Assembly: GCA_037157565.1 (NCBI GenBank)
Contig: JAZHRO010000055.1
Location: 40,703,001 to 40,767,000 of the forward strand
Origin: Thalassia testudinum
Taxonomy: Eukaryota; Streptophyta; Magnoliopsida; Alismatales; Hydrocharitaceae
DNA: 64,000 nt
Reading direction: 5' to 3'
This document shows, one piece after another, positions 45,043-56,343 of the stretch; position 1 is the first letter of the stretch, and every line of letters starts with the position of its first letter. Under the pieces are notes generated by a model. It was not told the DNA's origin and ran no database searches. It saw nothing but the letters and a program-made list of their open reading frames with translations. The position numbers were made by a program, and so were the translations under genes.

Positions 45043-45640
45043 GGTCCCTACCCACACATGTGCCTTCGCACTCCTCGCCTGCGATCACACCCACGGGTCT
45101 GGACCTTGTACGCAATCCGATTACTGGGTTACCACTCTGACCTGTATACCTAGGTCTGAGTGAGAAATCTGAGGAGAGAGGGGGTGGGTTTTACACTGTG
45201 GCCTCGAGATTCGAGCCCTCCCTCTCCTCTCTCTACACTTAGTTGCTGCTAAAGACTTAGTGAGGCCTTGTGCCTCTGTGTTCCTCTGCTGCTGTTGTGC
45301 CTTGGCTTCTCTGAGGCTCGAGATAAGGTGTCTGAAGCCTTAATCAGACATCTGACCCTGTGCTTATGTTCGTTCTGATATTTGAGATATTTGATTGATA
45401 CTGTTGAAATATTTAAGTGGTTATAGAGCTCAAACATTAGGGTTAATTTGGTGATTCCAATCACCATTTTAACCCCATCTTTTTGCACTCTAATTTCTGA
45501 TTTAATGCCACATTATTCTAATATCTACATTGAGCAATATTTTGATTATATTTGTATATCTTTATTGATAATTATGATTAGTAATTGAAATTGCCAATTT
45601 ACTCCCTATGAATGACCTCAAACTCAATTTCTTGATTTCA
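45043..45640 (+). repeat. LTR family A fragment, + orientation (right part)
   Basis: Matches the reverse complement of solo LTR A copy 1 from about 17450 down to about 16900: CGCACTCCTCG.C.GCGATCAC, then GGTTACC, then GGGGGTGGGTTTTAC, CAGACATCTGA, and AATTTGGTGATT..AATCACCATT. With 9756-10375 it forms one LTR interrupted by Athila 2, minus about 550 bases at the junction. The right limit is approximate. Confidence 0.6.
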
Positions 45641-47160
45641 AGTTTTAAAATGACAAGACAATAATGATGACAATGAAAAACTAATATATTGCATAGGAAA
45701 AATCGTCTTACAGCTACAAACAATAATGCTAAATGAATGCTTAAATAAACATGGACATTAAGCTAAGGAAATATGGAAAATCAATGCAAAAAGTGGAGAG
45801 GCGAGGTAGTCACGATGGTGGAGATGCTTCTGTCAGCAACTCGGTGACTCCAGGAACCTTGCTTTGAGCTCTAGAGGGTGGTATGAAGCTTGGAGGTGAA
45901 GATGCCTGCAAATGGGGGTCCATAGGGCCTTTTATAGGTGAAGAAAGGGCCTGAACCGACCCTAAACCGCCCCTGAAGATGCCTTAAACTATGCCCAGCT
46001 GGTTCAAGCACCTGAACCCGTGCCCACGCGTGTGCACGCGCCTTTGGATGCCCACTGGCACAAGAGTTGTCGATCCTTGCATCTGACTACTGAGATTTCC
46101 CTCCTGCATGCCCTTCATCGTGTTTCTCATTGCGCGATCGCGATCGCGTGCATCCACGCTGGCTACATGTCATGACACGCACCTGCGGATCATGCGCTGC
46201 TCGATCATGTGTCATCCGCTGGTGCCATGTGACGCGATCCGTGGCGTCCATCGCGCCTCACTCATCGCCCTACTGACGTGGTCACTTCTCGGTTGTTCGA
46301 TTTCAATCGAACGGTCGAATTTCAATTGGAGCACGTGGGGCAGGTGCCTCTTGCGTTTCGAACCCGCGGTGCTTTTTTGCGAGTGCCTCTCTTAACCACT
46401 GCGCCATCCACGCAGCTTATCGCATGGATGATTAAGAGGCCATGCGATCACAATCATTGGATCTCGATCCAATGATCGAGATCTTCTATGGTGTTGCGAG
46501 GCGAGCGACGTGGTTACTCTGTGGTTGTTGGATTCTGATTTAACAATCCAGGTCTCACGAAGAAGGTCCCCTTGATCATCTAAAGTGTGGGTGAGGATCA
46601 TCCTCAGCCGTTGATGGCTGATCCAATGGTCAAGATAACGCGTGCCCGTGCAATGAAGAGAAGAGGCGAGAGTTGCTGGTGCACAATCGATGGTGGAGCA
46701 GGTGCCACATGGTTCAATGAGGGCCGTTGATCATCAGATCAATGTCCAGAACTTCCCGAGCTTGTTGTGGGATCTATGGAGGTCGAATTGAGGTGATTTT
46801 GGGTCTGTTGGACTCTGTTCATCAATTTGGATCCATTCATATGGTCCAATTGCTCATCTAACGCCTGTTTCAAGGTGCTCTTTTATAACCTGACCATTAA
46901 ACATTAGTTCCAAAGAATATCAATATAAAATACTGCAGAATGCATGCATTACTCTTTCGAAATTAAATCTAATTGATGTAATTATCGTTATTATATGTAG
47001 AGTCATCAGTGACCAACTAGTGTAACCACATGGTTGGAGATTTGCGGGCATGGCGTGCAGCGAATCCGCACGTGACATGTGGCAAAGCAAAGGTTTGATC
47101 GAGCTGGTAGGCTGGTTCACTTAAACCAGTTGGTTTGGTGACCTCCTATGCTTGTTCTGG
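45641..47160 (-). repeat. Degraded LTR, family B-like
   Basis: Shares with the Athila 2 LTR the order: a GGAGAG-rich part, CCTTTTATAG (TATA on the - strand, 45927-45940), a GCGCC/CGCGATCGCG-rich part, AACC.CTGCGCCA..CACGCAGC, CGGTCGAGATC-like phrases and a GGCCGTTGATCAT block. More diverged than the solo LTR B. Ends and target duplications could not be fixed. Confidence 0.5.
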
Positions 47161-48858
47161 CCAGTTCAGGGGTCAATGACTTCAAATTTTAACAAATAAG
47201 GTATCGTTGGAATCATATTGACACGTAATACATTTTTATAACCTTTATTTCAACTTTTGAATACTTTTCCTTACGTAGAAAATTCGGAGAGTGTCTTATA
47301 GGTTTTTTAGCTTGATTCTTGGTCATCTAGTCTAGGAAACCAGCATGGTGGGTGTGTAGATTTTGAGAAAGGCTCTGCATGCATCCTCAAAACCTTTGTG
47401 CACTATTTGGAATCACCATGACCCTCCGGTGACGTTAGGTAGAGTAATGTCTTCCGTTACTCATTTGTCAAGTTGTTCTTGCATCGTTGGACTCGTTTTC
47501 GTGGTTTTCTTCACGTGTATTATTGTTGGCGTGTGTTCTCTCTTTTGCTGAGTTCGGAATCCATATTGACATGTTTTACTATTTTTAGGTACTTAGTATG
47601 CAATTATGTTGTTGATTCATTGATAAGTAATACTTGGGATTAATCGGATTAAACTAAGATAAAACCCAAGTTTGGGTGATGATTTTCAATATCACTTAAA
47701 CACTGAAATTGGTACTAAAATTTAGGGGTTTTTTGATACTAAAATCAAGGTTAATTACTGAGATTTTACCTTATAATTGAATGGGTTTAAGCAAGGTAGA
47801 AACTTAGGTGTTTTGGTTGATTAATATCACCTTGTGGAATATATGTAAAATTAGTTATCGGGATTAAAATTTTAGAATTAATAATGATAATTTTGTGAGA
47901 TTAAAAGGTTGGATAACTAGTGTTAGTTTTGCTATTAGTCAGATTTTGGTTGTAGCTTTAGTCTTTTAGAGCAATTCTAGGCTTGTTTAGAGTGTTGTTG
48001 GCCTCTCTATGACTCTTTGGTTAGACTTAGAGGCCAACTAGGAAAGAAAGATGCTTGGCTCGAGGGTTTTTGGAGTTGGTTTCTTTTCTCGGCTAGTAAG
48101 TGGGGCATTGGCTATCTATGGTTCAGCATGTATAGCACTTGTACATGTTCATGCCATACGATGTAGCTTTCACCCCTTTCTGTAATGACTCTAAGGTGAC
48201 GGATCATGGTGACTTGATGGGTATAACTCATCTTCTTAGTTAAGATGATGGCTTATACCGATCTTCCATCTTAGAAAGTCACACGAAGATTGCCTTGTAC
48301 CCTGAGGTGTTGATTAACAGGTTTTGACCGTAAGAAGTTGAGCTTAACTTATAAAATTTACAAAATAATGTAATGATAAATAATAGATTAACTTATGAAA
48401 TAGTACCTCTCATTTGCTTCTTCTCTGTAACTATTTTTTTACTTGGTTGATGTTTTTACTCTACGTATTTTTTATTGACGTACTTCTTAGGTTCCGTACT
48501 CAGGCGTTGCTGAGTAGCTAGGTGTAGTGCCTGCAGTTAGTCCTTCTACTGCAAGACCAAGCTCTGCTATAGGAGAATCCGTATTGAATGTGTTTCTCAT
48601 TTAGTTCTATTTCCGTTTGTTAGACTATTTTTATTCCAATTTTCTCTTGTGTATAGTTGTACTTAAGCACTTAATTTAAGTGGTGGATTTATTATAATTA
48701 TCCGCACTCTATTTTTATTTAATGCATTATGAAAGAATGATTGACCATTTGATGTTCTATGATTATATATTGACATATTGTGATCTTATAATATATTTGC
48801 TTGATATTAACACTCGACAATTTAGATCTCATTAATTAGCGGAATTTGGGTCATCGCA
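47161..48858 (+). repeat. AT-rich relic with an LTR-like end
   Basis: No gene seen. The right end GGAATTTGGGTCATCGCA resembles the chromovirus LTR end GGAATCGGGTCGTAACA, and ACTCAGGCGTTGCTGAGTAGC (48499-48519) resembles the ACTCAGCGTTTCGCTGA phrase in those LTRs, so an old chromovirus-type LTR is possible. The left end is unknown. Confidence 0.35.
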
Positions 48859-49054
48859 ATTGGAAGTTACGACCCTTTTGCCAAAATTTAGTGGAGTGTC
48901 GTTCCATCTACAAACTCAACACTCGCTATTTTGGCCCATTTCATATTACTACTTGAATTGGGACCGTTGCCTGTCGCTTGCAACTACCCTTATTCGAAGA
49001 TACATCCAACCTATCATATCTCCCGGTTAAAAATGATCTGAACTTGCTCGTGAA
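48859..49054. other. Unassigned relic sequence
   Basis: Low-similarity sequence between the LTR-like end and the chromodomain relic. Phrases resemble retroelement leader or pol sequence but I cannot place them. Confidence 0.3.
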
Positions 49055-49177
49055 CCTCAAGCTTTGCTTAGTTGAAGAATGATCAAGAGAGGAAATCAAG
49101 CTGTTACTCAATGGCTAATTCATTGGTCAGGTGAGGATATTGAAGACCGCCAGTGGATCAACTATGATGAATTTGCC
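49055..49177 (+). pseudogene. Chromodomain relic of a Ty3/gypsy integrase
   Basis: Translation reads EPQALLS, a stop, then RMIKRGNQAVTQWLIHWSG, then ED.EDRQWINYDEF, then a stop. The pattern (basic strand, V.QWL.HW, acidic turn, W..YDEF) is the chromodomain that ends chromoviral integrases. It is not close to the chromodomain of the two chromoviruses in this window, so it comes from a third lineage. Nothing upstream is recognisable as integrase core. Confidence 0.6.
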
Positions 49178-49724
49178 TAGCGATAAGGATCTACCTCTAT
49201 GTTTCTTAGGTGAAAAATCATTTCCTTAATTTTTTAGTCAAGTCAGATTTCTGATCAGACCTTTTGTGCGTGTTTTGAGTAGAGGCCTAATAACTTATTT
49301 TTGGTTTGGTTATGATCTTAAGTTTTCTATACCAACCTAGTTTGGATCAGAATTTTTGAACCTGCATCCAGGTCAAATCCTTCAAATTTATGGATCGATA
49401 GAAGCTCCATATGTCGGCAGCCTTTTCCTTAGTAATGACTGCAACAAGTACCCTTGATCATACAGATAGAAAACAAGCTCAACTGCTGCAAAAGATTCAT
49501 GTATGAGTAATTACAATATGCAAAATGTCTCATGCAGAAAACACTCGATGCAAATGCGTACATATCTATAACAAGCTCGCCATTTTATTTGCCATTTATT
49601 TTCTTTGAATATTTGTTATCAGAAATATACACGTAAAATGCACGGACATGGAAATTTTGGTGTGACGGCATGCAATGATAGGCCCAATGAAAAGACATAT
49701 TAGGAACAAAGAAACAATAAAGTA
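49178..49724. other. Intergenic sequence and probable 3' UTR side of the PSI-like gene
   Basis: AT-rich, no coding signal. The gene's poly(A) site should lie in the right part of this interval (on the - strand), but no single signal stands out. Confidence 0.45.
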
Positions 49725-51989
49725 CTAATCAAACGTGTCCAATTCAAGCAAAGAATTCAAATGCCGTGCCCGTTTCGGGCTAGAGCCCAGATCAGAATTG
49801 AAGCCCTGTGAAGGAGAACTGCCACTGCTTCTGGTCAAACCTTGCATTGTCTTGCCTCCCTTTTCTTCTTTCTTTACAATTGAATAATGACTTCTGCTCT
49901 TACCACATACTCGCCTATGGTAGTTCACGTGCTCCAGCATCTCCCTTTCTTCCGGAGAGAGTTGCAATTGAGTTGTCTTTTTGCTGATAGGACGTGGGAG
50001 GGCTTTGACTCGCGGAGGTGACTTTACATCCTTATGAGGACGGTTCTTGGTTAGGTCCACATTCTTCAATCCTCCATAACCTCGATCTTTCACCTGTTTC
50101 ACTAGATGATGTAGCCACACAACCAGTTGAAGTATGAATTCTTCTGTTTTCTCCTTGTCAGCATGGTAAAGTGTCTGGATGCGAGCCATTTTACGTGTGT
50201 AGATCGGTGTATTGTCGTATTCAATTCTGAAAAGGAAAAACCAATCAAAGAGATTATAGTTTTATGTCAGGAGATCTGGACAAGGAAACCTCAGAAACTG
50301 AACATGGATACATGTCTACTTAGTAACGAGGATTTGTTTATATAAGAATATATCTAGAAGCAAGCATCAATTTTTCAATGTGAAGAGTGTCATCAAGGTG
50401 ATTTTGGATACACAGCTACATTTCTTTCCTTTTTTGTGTGTGTGCGCGTGCGCATGCACGCATTTTCTTTTTTCTTTCTTTCTTTGAACCATCTAAGCAA
50501 AGGAGCCTAGGTGGTCCTACAAATAATGCAGCCTATCAGATCCATCCTCACATCACTTTGTAGAGTTGCTAGAAAATTGAAGTAATGCTTGGAGCTAAAA
50601 GGAGTGCCAATGCCATTAACGTATATGGACAGTAATCTTTACCCTGATTTTGCGAACTCTCCTATCCACCCAAAGCCCTGATGAGTTCTGGAAATTCAAA
50701 TAAACCAATGATGAGAAATTGCTAAACAACTAAGAGAAGATTCTTTACTGACAGGCAAACTAATCTGCATAAGATTCGAAATGCCAGTATGGAATTAAAA
50801 AGAAGTTCTTTGACTGACTTGATTGTGCTTTCAGCAAGGGGAGAAAGCCACTGCAAGATTTTGTGCATTTCAGCTTTTATTTGGACAGTTGAGAGCTGCA
50901 AGAGAAGCATCAAGTGGAAAGAAAAATCTTTAAATAGAAGAGCTCCTTCATCTAACTCAAGAAAAACCTTATGTTTTCGATCATGAAAGCATTGCTAGTT
51001 TTACTACTATATTTATTACCTGAGGCCCTCTCATTTGCAGTAAATCTAGGTTTTTAAATTGGCATATTTCTCACAAGAGCATGTCCATTTAAACTAAATG
51101 GAGATTGGTGAATAAATTGGCTTGGTTTTTTACTATCAAATTTCTTTAAGTAGGGAAACGTTAGGAATGGGGAGTTGAAGAATCCTGTGCAAAGCCCTTG
51201 CCACATAGTAGATGCATGCCACCCTTTGAATGTCCAGTTTTCTACTCATAAATGGAAGGAGGAATTAGCAGAAAAGGAAAATCCATTGTGTTTAAGTATA
51301 TAGTTGACAACAGAATAAATTGGAGGCTGTGCTAACCGTCTCTGTACCTCCAATTCTGAATATTTAGAATAGCTAACAGCATAAAGTTATAAAAAGATGC
51401 ATGGGTTTTTTGTAGTATCAGAAACGCACCTCTCCATTAATATTGCATTGTTGCAACCGAGAGCGTAATGAAGCTTTTACAGGAGCTGGAAGTCCATGGT
51501 AGAATGCATCTCGCACATTTTGATTGAATGAAAGGGGACGAGACATCTGACCACATACATATAGCATGTGAAATATAGGATACATAGCAAAAAAAAAACA
51601 TAATTAAAGAAGTACCAAACTTATATTTTAAAGAGATGGATATTCAATAGGTCCAACAGAACCTAATGTGACCCTTACAGGGAGAAAAGATGGATAGACG
51701 AGATACTCAATTGACAAAAATTAGGTTCAGTAATTTGTCAATTTGGTACTGACATGTAGAAGCCAAGCCATGTATGAAGGATAACCGTAAATATTTCATA
51801 AAGGCTCTTTTGTTTAATTTCAGTAGGTATGTTCCTGTATACAAATGGAAAGAAAAAGAAAATCCAGAATGGGAACTCTTCTTACAATATTTGTTACGTG
51901 ATTCACAATGTTGGCGTAGTACAATGCTAAACCACAAGGTCCTAGCCTCCAAGGACTCTGAATGTCTTCGCAGTAAGTCACGCTAGTAC
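49725..51989 (-). CDS. PSI-like (PSK SIMULATOR) DUF668 protein, 3' exons
   Basis: Five - strand exons splice in frame with GT..AG introns: 51989-51886 (RLGPCGLALYYANIVNHVTN), 51546-51430 (NVRDAFYHGLPAPVKASLRS), 50895-50819 (VQIKAEMHKILQWLSPLAES), 50687-50643 (HQGFGWIGEFAKSG) and 50226-49725 (IQTLYHADKEKTEEFILQLV, then VWLHHLV), stop 49725-49727. Together they cover the DUF668 domain and the basic C-terminal tail with QLSPEEREML. In Arabidopsis PSI1-3 are linked to phytosulfokine-responsive growth and reported at the nucleus; the role here is by homology. Upstream exons (the DUF3475 half) are not found up to 64000, so the gene continues beyond the window. The next intron contains a 9.9-kb chromovirus. 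No stop or splice defect is visible, so the gene may be functional. Confidence 0.88.
50435..50463. repeat. Alternating purine-pyrimidine tract in a PSI-like intron
   Basis: (TG)n followed by CGCGTGCGCATGCACGC, about 29 alternating bases, in the intron between 50226 and 50643. Such tracts can adopt Z-DNA. Confidence 0.7.
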
Positions 51990-52111
51990 CTGATATCAGC
52001 AATAGTGGTGTAAATTGGTGAATGTAGAATTTCAGATGGAAATGCAATCTAAAGCAATATATTGCACTGCCCAAGCTAACAAAATGGACTCTATAATTGC
52101 AATCTACAAAA
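51990..52111 (-). other. PSI-like gene intron sequence
   Basis: Directly 5' of exon 51989 on the - strand, after a normal acceptor (GATATCAG). It reads open for a while but lacks PSI-family residues, so I take it as intron. The chromovirus duplication GAAAG (52112-52116) follows. Confidence 0.55.
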
Positions 52112-52116
52112 GAAAG

Positions 52117-54370
52117 TGTTAAGATCCACGACATCAAACGTCTTTTAAGACGTTTGGGAGTAGGTCCAGACGTCTGAAAGGTACGATATCCTCATCCTTC
52201 TCTTTCTTGCGGACGCGGCCATGCAGGCCGCTCCGTCGAAGGTTCTGAGACGTGTCGCGTTGAGAGTGGTTACGTACGTGTGCAGGTTCCATTCGGGAAG
52301 GCACGAGGACACATCCTCCCACACAGATCAGACGTTTAGACACTGCACCAAACGGTAGAGAGAGTCTCCAGACATTCGGAGTGACAGTTAGACGTCTGGA
52401 ACTAGGTCCAGACGGTTCAGCGGGATCCTGGACATCTGAAGAACAGCGCAGAAGTGAGGTATGATCTGAACCATTGTTTAAGACATCTGGAAGGTGTTCC
52501 AGACATCTGATTTGGGGCAGAGTTGTCATTTTTGACCCGTTTAGGATCCATTCGAAGTCCGATTTCCGCGTTTAAAATTTCGTTCTTCCCAGAATTAGTT
52601 CCTCTACTTGTTTAAAGTGCTTGTATCCTATTCTGAGTAGTTCCTTGTGTTTGATCCTTATGTTAGGACCTCGTTCTGTTGCGGATCTGGGAGTTGCGAA
52701 GGCACGTGAACCTGTCGATCACGCCCCCATCACTCCCGATTTTGCGGGTAGAGTGGCTCCCCTTGATTATTATCAACATTTATGCACTTGTGAGATAAAT
52801 AATAGATTCTAAGGTATGGCATGAACCCTAGGATTGGAAAACTAGATTGAATGATAGATCCTGGGGTATAGCATGAATCCTAGGACTGGAAAACTAGATT
52901 GAATGATAGATCCTAGGGTATGGCATGAATCGTAGGACTGGGAAACTAGATTGAATGATAGATCCTAAAATGTAGCATGAATCATAGGAACAGAAACACT
53001 GAAACGAATGTCGTGAATACATGAATTGCAGTCTTGGAACAGTAGAAAGAAAAATGATAATTGCCTGTAATTGGATAACAGCTGCTTGTATATGAATGTA
53101 TATTAATTATTGGAAACACGGGCTATATGGGAATAAAACTGAAATGATTAAACATAAAATGGCTTGGCTAGAGAAATATGAGCATGAACCCTACGGGGAA
53201 TTAGTAGTAGAGCTCCTGAAAGGTAAATGGAATGGAATTGGGGAAGTGAGCTGGCCCTTGAGTACGGAGTACCAAGGAGAGCGACTGTCCCTCTGTTTAG
53301 TGCAGAGCGGAGCTAGCCGCCCGAGGAACCCAGGGTTAGGTTTGGCCACTTTGTACCGACTTTTGACCCTCGCGTACACAGTACCGGGGAGAGCTACTAG
53401 TGTAGAGAGAGCACTAGCCACCCCATGGGTCCCGCGGTTCTGTTAACCGTCCTACACCAACTTGTTAGGCCCACTGGGCAAACCAGGGTAGTCAGGCGAG
53501 GGTGCGCGGACTGTGAAGGGGTAAGATCCCTGTTTGGTTACTGTGGAGGGGCTAGACCCCTGTTACTGAGAGGGCTCTACCCTATACTGGTTCCGTGCTG
53601 TGCTTTGAGGCGCACCCGTTAACGGAAATGACTGATCGCATGCCAGTGCGGGGTAGCTACCCGTGCGTTTATCGCGCGTGCCGTAGTCACCGTTACGCCT
53701 GTCAGCGACCTTGGGGTGGTTGACTGAGGGTAGGACCACCACGGGGGACTCTCCCGGCCAGGAGAGCACCACGTGCTACTTCTACTTTTCGGAAAAGACT
53801 GCAATCAAGATCATTCCCACGAGGAACATTCGAGATCAAGAGAAAGATCTGAGAAATAATTCGAGAACAAGTAAATAGAGGAATAAAGAAAGAAACTAAA
53901 AACAACAGCTACTTGTCCACTTTTACTGTTTTTCTTAGCTAGCTGGTTGCCACTCTACTCAGCGTTTCGCTGACGTGTCACCTTTGTCACCCTTTTCAGG
54001 ACCAGGTGTTGAGCAGCTAGAGCCTGCGGCTGCGGAGGGTGCTGGGCCTAGTAGAGCCTAGTAGTTCTACTTGTGTTGTACCTCCTGTACCGTTTTTCTG
54101 TTGTAGTGAGTATATCCTGTTACTCTTGTACTTTTTATTGTAAGCATCATGTTTATGTACCTGTTTAAATTTCTACTGTTGTGGTGGTGTGTACTGTAGT
54201 AGTTCTTTTCTTTACTGCTGTACTTTTGTTACTGTTAGTTACATGTATAATGAATGTGGTTTATTTTACTGCTCTTTTTGTTACTTTCTCGTTGGACGAC
54301 TGGGTCTTAGGATCAGTCGAGTCAGTCCGATTCACATGTCTCGTAGGGATTCGGGAATCGGGTCGTAACA
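52117..54370 (+). repeat. Chromovirus copy 2, 5' LTR, with internal deletion
   Basis: 2254 bases. Relative to the 3' LTR it lacks 492 bases of U3 (59421-59912 equivalents), has one extra 52-bp minisatellite unit, and has about 32 extra bases near 53370-53405 that are missing in the 3' LTR. These three differences account for the length gap. Confidence 0.9.
52813..52990 (+). repeat. 52-bp minisatellite in the 5' LTR, 3 units plus part
   Basis: Units start at 52813, 52865 and 52917 with GGTAT(G/A)GCATGAA; a partial diverged unit follows. The 3' LTR has two units plus part (60564, 60616). Confidence 0.9.
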
Positions 54371-54373
54371 AGA

Positions 54374-54389
54374 TGGTATCAGAGCAAGG
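54374..54389 (+). other. Primer-binding site, tRNA-Met type
   Basis: TGGTATCAGAGCAAGG, complementary to initiator tRNA-Met, three bases after the LTR end CGTAACA. Confidence 0.92.
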
Positions 54390-54554
54390 TCGTCCCGAGA
54401 AGTGAACCAACTGGCTGGAAAATAACCAATTCACGTGCTTGTAACTATAGTAGCCACCACAACGTACCTTTTGACATCTGTTTTAGGCTTCTTCGTTAGA
54501 TATCGATTCGTATTGACGTCTTTTCTGTTCTGTGTTTGCGTCTCCTTGCAGGAG
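54390..54554 (+). other. Chromovirus copy 2 leader
   Basis: Untranslated leader up to the gag ATG in GGAGATGCCTCG. No other feature seen. Confidence 0.6.
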
Positions 54555-55800
54555 ATGCCTCGACGAGTAGGTAGCGAGGCGGGTCGCGGATGCGGCCGAG
54601 GACGAGGTCGAAGGAGCGAGCGCATTGAGGCCGACGCCTTAGTGGACCAGCCACAGCTCCCAGGCATTCAGGCCCAGGACCTCGCCCAGCTGATACGGGA
54701 CATCGTGCGAGAGGAGCTCCACCCGCCGCCACGAGCGCCTCTCCCTGGGGCTGTGGAGGGGGAGTCCTCTGTGGGACCACGCGACGGACATGGTGCTGGA
54801 CGCGGGGGAGGGGATGGGCCTCCATCACCCCCACCTTCCTCCGGCACTTCTGAGCACGAGGCTTCTTTACCGAGAGGCGCACCAACATCTCCCCTTCAGC
54901 GCCACTTTGAGCTTTTCGGATAGTTCCGGAAATTGAAGCCCCCCTCCTTCAAAGGGGATGAGGACCCAACCGAGGTGGAGGACTGACTCGAGCAGATCGA
55001 GAAGGTTTTTGACACCCTTCGCCTCCTTGTAGAGTGCCGCGTGACCTTTGCCACGTACCAGCTGAAGAGCGCGGCACATAGGTGGTGGAGGACAGTCAGG
55101 GGTCAGGAGAGGGACGAGCCGACTTGAGACCAGTTCGTCACCCTCTTCTGCGAGCAGTACTTTCCCCAGACATGGCAGGACCAGAGGAGGCAGGAGTTCC
55201 ACACTCTCCACCAGGGGACAATGACCGTGAGCACGTACCGTACGCGTTTCCTAGAGTTGTCTCGTTTCACAGTGACAGCCATGGCTACTGAGGAGCGCCT
55301 TTAGAGGTTCACCGAGGGGCTCCGGCCTGCGATTCGGGGGTATGTTAAACCCTTGAAGCTACCTACGTTCTCGAGGGTGGTGGAGGCAGCTATGACGTAT
55401 GAAGAGACCAACCCATCCGCGTGAGACACCGACAGCGGGAGGAAGAGGCCCTATTAGCCAGACTTCTCGCAGGGCCGACGAGAGAGGAGACACGTGGCGC
55501 CCGCAGGAGAGCTGTCACGTTTTGCAGGGCCATCAGTGGCCTTTGGGGGCCCCTGACAGGGGCCAGCTGCTAGCACCAGACCCCCTCCTAGCCGACAGTA
55601 GGGACCCACTAAAGGTGGGAATCGAGTCCCCCTTTGCTACCAGTGTGGCCAGCCGAGCCACACCAGGAGGAACTGCCCGTCTAGGGCAGGAGGTCAGCGG
55701 ATGCTTCCCGCGTCAAGCACTGGAGGGCGAGTAGGAGGCTGCAGTTTCCAGCCACAAGGAGGACAGCAATCACGGGGAGGGTACGGCTAGTAGCTACCCA
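54555..55800 (+). pseudogene. Chromovirus copy 2 gag pseudogene
   Basis: Starts MPRRVGSEAG; Arg/Gly-rich N-terminus; LAQLIRDIVREELH; the capsid-like region PSFKGDEDPTEVED, LEQIEKVFDTL, then LKSAAHRWW and FCEQYFPQTWQDQRRQEF, RFLELSRFTVTA; and a complete zinc knuckle CYQCGQPSHTRRNC at about 55635-55676. Stops lie at 54921, near 54985, 55126 and 55300. Gag would form the particle and bind element RNA. Confidence 0.82.
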
Positions 55801-56343
55801 TCCGACGCAGAGTGTGGTTGCTTCGTCCTCACCTAGGGCTGCGGGGCATATCAACTCCTTGACACACAGGGATGCCAGAGCTTCGAGATCAGTGGTGGCA
55901 GGTATGGTTTCAGTTTTCGGCAGACTTGTTTACACGCTTTTCGATTCCAGCGCTACGCACTCATTTGTCGCAGCCAGTTTTGCGGTTAGTTTGGGGTAGG
56001 ACTGTGTGCTGTTAGATGATCCGTTCGTAATCAAAGGTCCAAGTGGTCAGCTGTTTGTAGCTAAGGAGGTGTACACAGGTTGTGAGGTCAGTGTTGGGGG
56101 ACACAGCCTTCCCGTTGACCTGATTATGATACAGATAGAGGACTTTGGCGAATTCTAGGGATGAACTGGCTGTCCACTTACCACACCTTGGTGGACTGCT
56201 TTGAGAGGAAGATCGTTTTCTCCATACCGGAGTTGCCTTCTTTTGAGTTCCACGAGCAGCCAGTGGACGGAGGCTTCAGGTGCATTTCTGAACTTCAGGC
56301 GGCGAGACTTTTGAGCTAGGGGTGTGAGGGTTTCCTAGATTGT
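55801..56343 (+). pseudogene. Chromovirus copy 2 aspartic protease, altered active site
   Basis: GHINSLTHRDARASRSVVAGMVSVFGRLVYTLFDSSATHSFVA: the catalytic DSG is DSS (codon 49 of the stretch at 55949-55951 is AGC). A stop at 55999 and frame changes follow; GGHSLPVDL and DFGE..GMNWLST lie at 56100-56175. The Asp itself is kept (55943-55945), unlike copy 1. Confidence 0.82.

Noticed and set aside
45043..45047. GGTCC as target duplication of Athila 2
   Set aside because: The left end of the element is deleted, so there is no partner to compare; GGGTA at 10375 is not a convincing match.
51990..52110. Possible extra exon of the PSI-like gene upstream of 51989
   Set aside because: The frame stays open but the residues do not match the expected DUF668 N-terminal part, and a good acceptor at 51990 already closes the next exon.
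54374..54389. tRNA gene fragment
   Set aside because: The match to tRNA-Met is limited to the primer-binding length and placed right after the LTR; no cloverleaf surrounds it. The same applies to the other primer-binding sites.
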